Origin: Devosia ureilytica
GTDB taxonomy: Bacteria > Pseudomonadota > Alphaproteobacteria > Rhizobiales > Devosiaceae
Assembly (NCBI RefSeq): GCF_024273195.1
Contig: NZ_JAMZCU010000003.1
Span: 1-64,000, forward strand
Length of the DNA stretch: 64,000 nt
Direction of reading: 5' to 3'
Positions 62,890 to 64,000 of the stretch are shown here, one piece after another (the stretch's first letter is position 1; each line of letters starts with the position of its first letter). The translations under genes were made by a program, and so were the position numbers. Under the pieces are notes generated by a model that saw only the letters and a program-made list of their open reading frames with translations, was not told the origin of the DNA and did not search any database.

Positions 62890-64000
62890 GTGTTCCGCTC
62901 ATTCTTTCCCAATCCACGGCTTTTCTTCACCTCGGCGCTTGTCTGGGTCGCTCTTGTCATGGTCGCCTGGTTCACCCTCGGCGCGCAAATGCAGTCGGTC
63001 ATCAGCCTTGGGCCTTGGCTGGGCATTGCGCCCACTGAGGCGGACCCAGAGCCATTCTTCTCCTCCGACAAGGTATGGCTCTACCAATACGTTCTGATGT
63101 CTGGCTATCTGTTCTGCATTCCCTGGTATTGGGGCGGAAACCGGCGCTGGTACTGGTGGAGCGTCGTGGGCAGCGTCACCATTATCGAGATTGTCTATTT
63201 CAACGTCCAGATCAGTGCCTGGCTGAACGATTGGTATGGTGCCTTCTACAACCTCATTCAGTCTGCGCTCACCACGCCTGGCTCTGTGACGCTGGAGCAA
63301 TTTCTCGGCGAAATCATAACCGTCGCCTATGTGCTCATTCCCAACATTACGGTGCTGGTGATCAACGCGTTCTTTATCGCCCACTATCTCTTCCGCTGGC
63401 GCCGGGCGATGAGCTTTTTCTACATGAGCCACTGGCAGCATCTGCGGCACATCGAAGGCGCGTCCCAGCGTATCCAAGAGGACACGCAGCGCTTCTCCAG
63501 CATCGTCGAGGGTCTGGCCGTGTCGCTGGTGGCTTCGGTGATGACGCTGATCGTGTTCTTGCCGCTGCTTTGGAACCTTTCGTCCAACATCACCGAACTG
63601 CCATTCATCGGGCAAGTTGACGGAAGCCTTGTCTGGGTGGCGCTAGTGTCATCGGCCTTTGGCACGGTGCTGCTGGCAGCGGTGGGTTGGAAACTGCCAG
63701 GGCTAGAATTCGACAATCAGCGCGTCGAAGCCGCGTTCCGCAAGGAACTGGTCTATGGCGAAGACCATCACGATCGGGCAGAACCCGTCACCGTCCGGCA
63801 GTTGTTCATCAACATGCAGCACAATTATTTCCGGCTGTACCGCCACTACCTCTACTTCAATATCGCGCGCTACGCCTACTTGCAGGGATCGAACTTCGTG
63901 CCCCTGATCGCCATGGGGCCCTCTATTGTGGCAGGAGCACTGACGCTCGGCCTGTTCCAGCAGGTCAGCAACGCGTTTGGGCAGGTTGAGGACTCGTTCA
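62890..64000 (+). CDS. BacA/SbmA family peptide transporter, cut by window end
   Basis: At least 370 residues are visible from a GTG start preceded by AGGAG; the frame is open to the window end. The protein has several hydrophobic helices and segments such as FFNPRLFFTSALVWVALVM-like start (FFPNPRLFFTSALVW), WRRAMSFFYMSHW, RIQEDTQRFSSIVEGL near residue 195 and ELVYGEDHHDRAE, which are family hallmarks. Members import antimicrobial peptides and, in rhizobia (BacA), are needed for symbiosis and envelope lipid modification. The true C-terminus is outside the window. Confidence 0.9.
   Translation, partial: MFRSFFPNPRLFFTSALVWVALVMVAWFTLGAQMQSVISLGPWLGIAPTEADPEPFFSSDKVWLYQYVLMSGYLFCIPWYWGGNRRWYWWSVVGSVTIIEIVYFNVQISAWLNDWYGAFYNLIQSALTTPGSVTLEQFLGEIITVAYVLIPNITVLVINAFFIAHYLFRWRRAMSFFYMSHWQHLRHIEGASQRIQEDTQRFSSIVEGLAVSLVASVMTLIVFLPLLWNLSSNITELPFIGQVDGSLVWVALVSSAFGTVLLAAVGWKLPGLEFDNQRVEAAFRKELVYGEDHHDRAEPVTVRQLFINMQHNYFRLYRHYLYFNIARYAYLQGSNFVPLIAMGPSIVAGALTLGLFQQVSNAFGQVEDSF

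Noticed and set aside
1..64000. CRISPR arrays and rRNA genes
   Set aside because: No regularly spaced repeats and no rRNA-like sequence were seen anywhere in the window.

Overview
The window looks like a chromosomal segment of an alphaproteobacterium of the order Hyphomicrobiales, most likely Devosia or a close relative. The evidence is the GC-rich coding style, Alphaproteobacteria-restricted families (DUF3126, the DUF1476 zeta-type ATPase inhibitor), a purB-DUF1476-purC-purS-purQ-purL-bolA-grxD neighbourhood, and Rhizobiales-style intergenic palindromes. The genus is an inference from pattern, not a database match.

Bases 1-15,420 are ordinary chromosome: cysE with DUF3126, an alpha/beta hydrolase, a zinc-finger protein, an FAD monooxygenase, a Tet-type exporter, an acetyltransferase, a gluconate/pentose-phosphate block (gnd, a gluconate 5-dehydrogenase-like SDR, gntK), a CHAD/CYTH pair, ogt, a pseudouridine synthase and RidA.

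Bases 15,454-30,405 are a 14.9-kb integrative element inserted into the anticodon arm of a tRNA-Leu(UAA) gene. The 5' half of the host tRNA lies at 15,424-15,466 and its 3' half at 30,393-30,447. Both carry the 13-bp core GACTTAAAATCCC, and joining them gives a perfect 85-nt tRNA. Neither junction rebuilds the gene. The element instead carries an intact but very different tRNA-Leu(UAA) at 15,601-15,686, in the same orientation and about 135 bp inside the left end, where the stranded host promoter could also serve it.

The left half of the element holds a defence cassette: a small ORF, a C5-cytosine methyltransferase, McrB-like and McrC-like proteins (together resembling LlaJI-type McrBC restriction-modification rather than stand-alone type IV), a small membrane protein, an XRE regulator and a small P-loop protein. 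The right half resembles a phage satellite: tyrosine integrase, AlpA-like HTH protein, primase-polymerase/D5-type helicase, a noncoding origin- or packaging-like region, a TerS-like HTH protein, several short unknown genes and one HK97-gp10-like protein. No capsid, portal, large terminase or tail genes are present, so it probably depends on a helper phage.

Bases 30,540-64,000 return to chromosome: cheW, gpt, a CinA-type protein, map-radC, ccdA, a cold-shock gene with three small followers, rpsU, a chemoreceptor, rpe, and the purine genes. A block of four envelope genes (45,531-50,013) separates purS from purQ. After purL come bolA, HIT, HAD and grxD genes, two MFS exporters, a clpP paralogue, an ArsR/SRPBCC pair, an inositol-phosphatase-like gene, ttcA, and a BacA/SbmA-type transporter cut by the window end.
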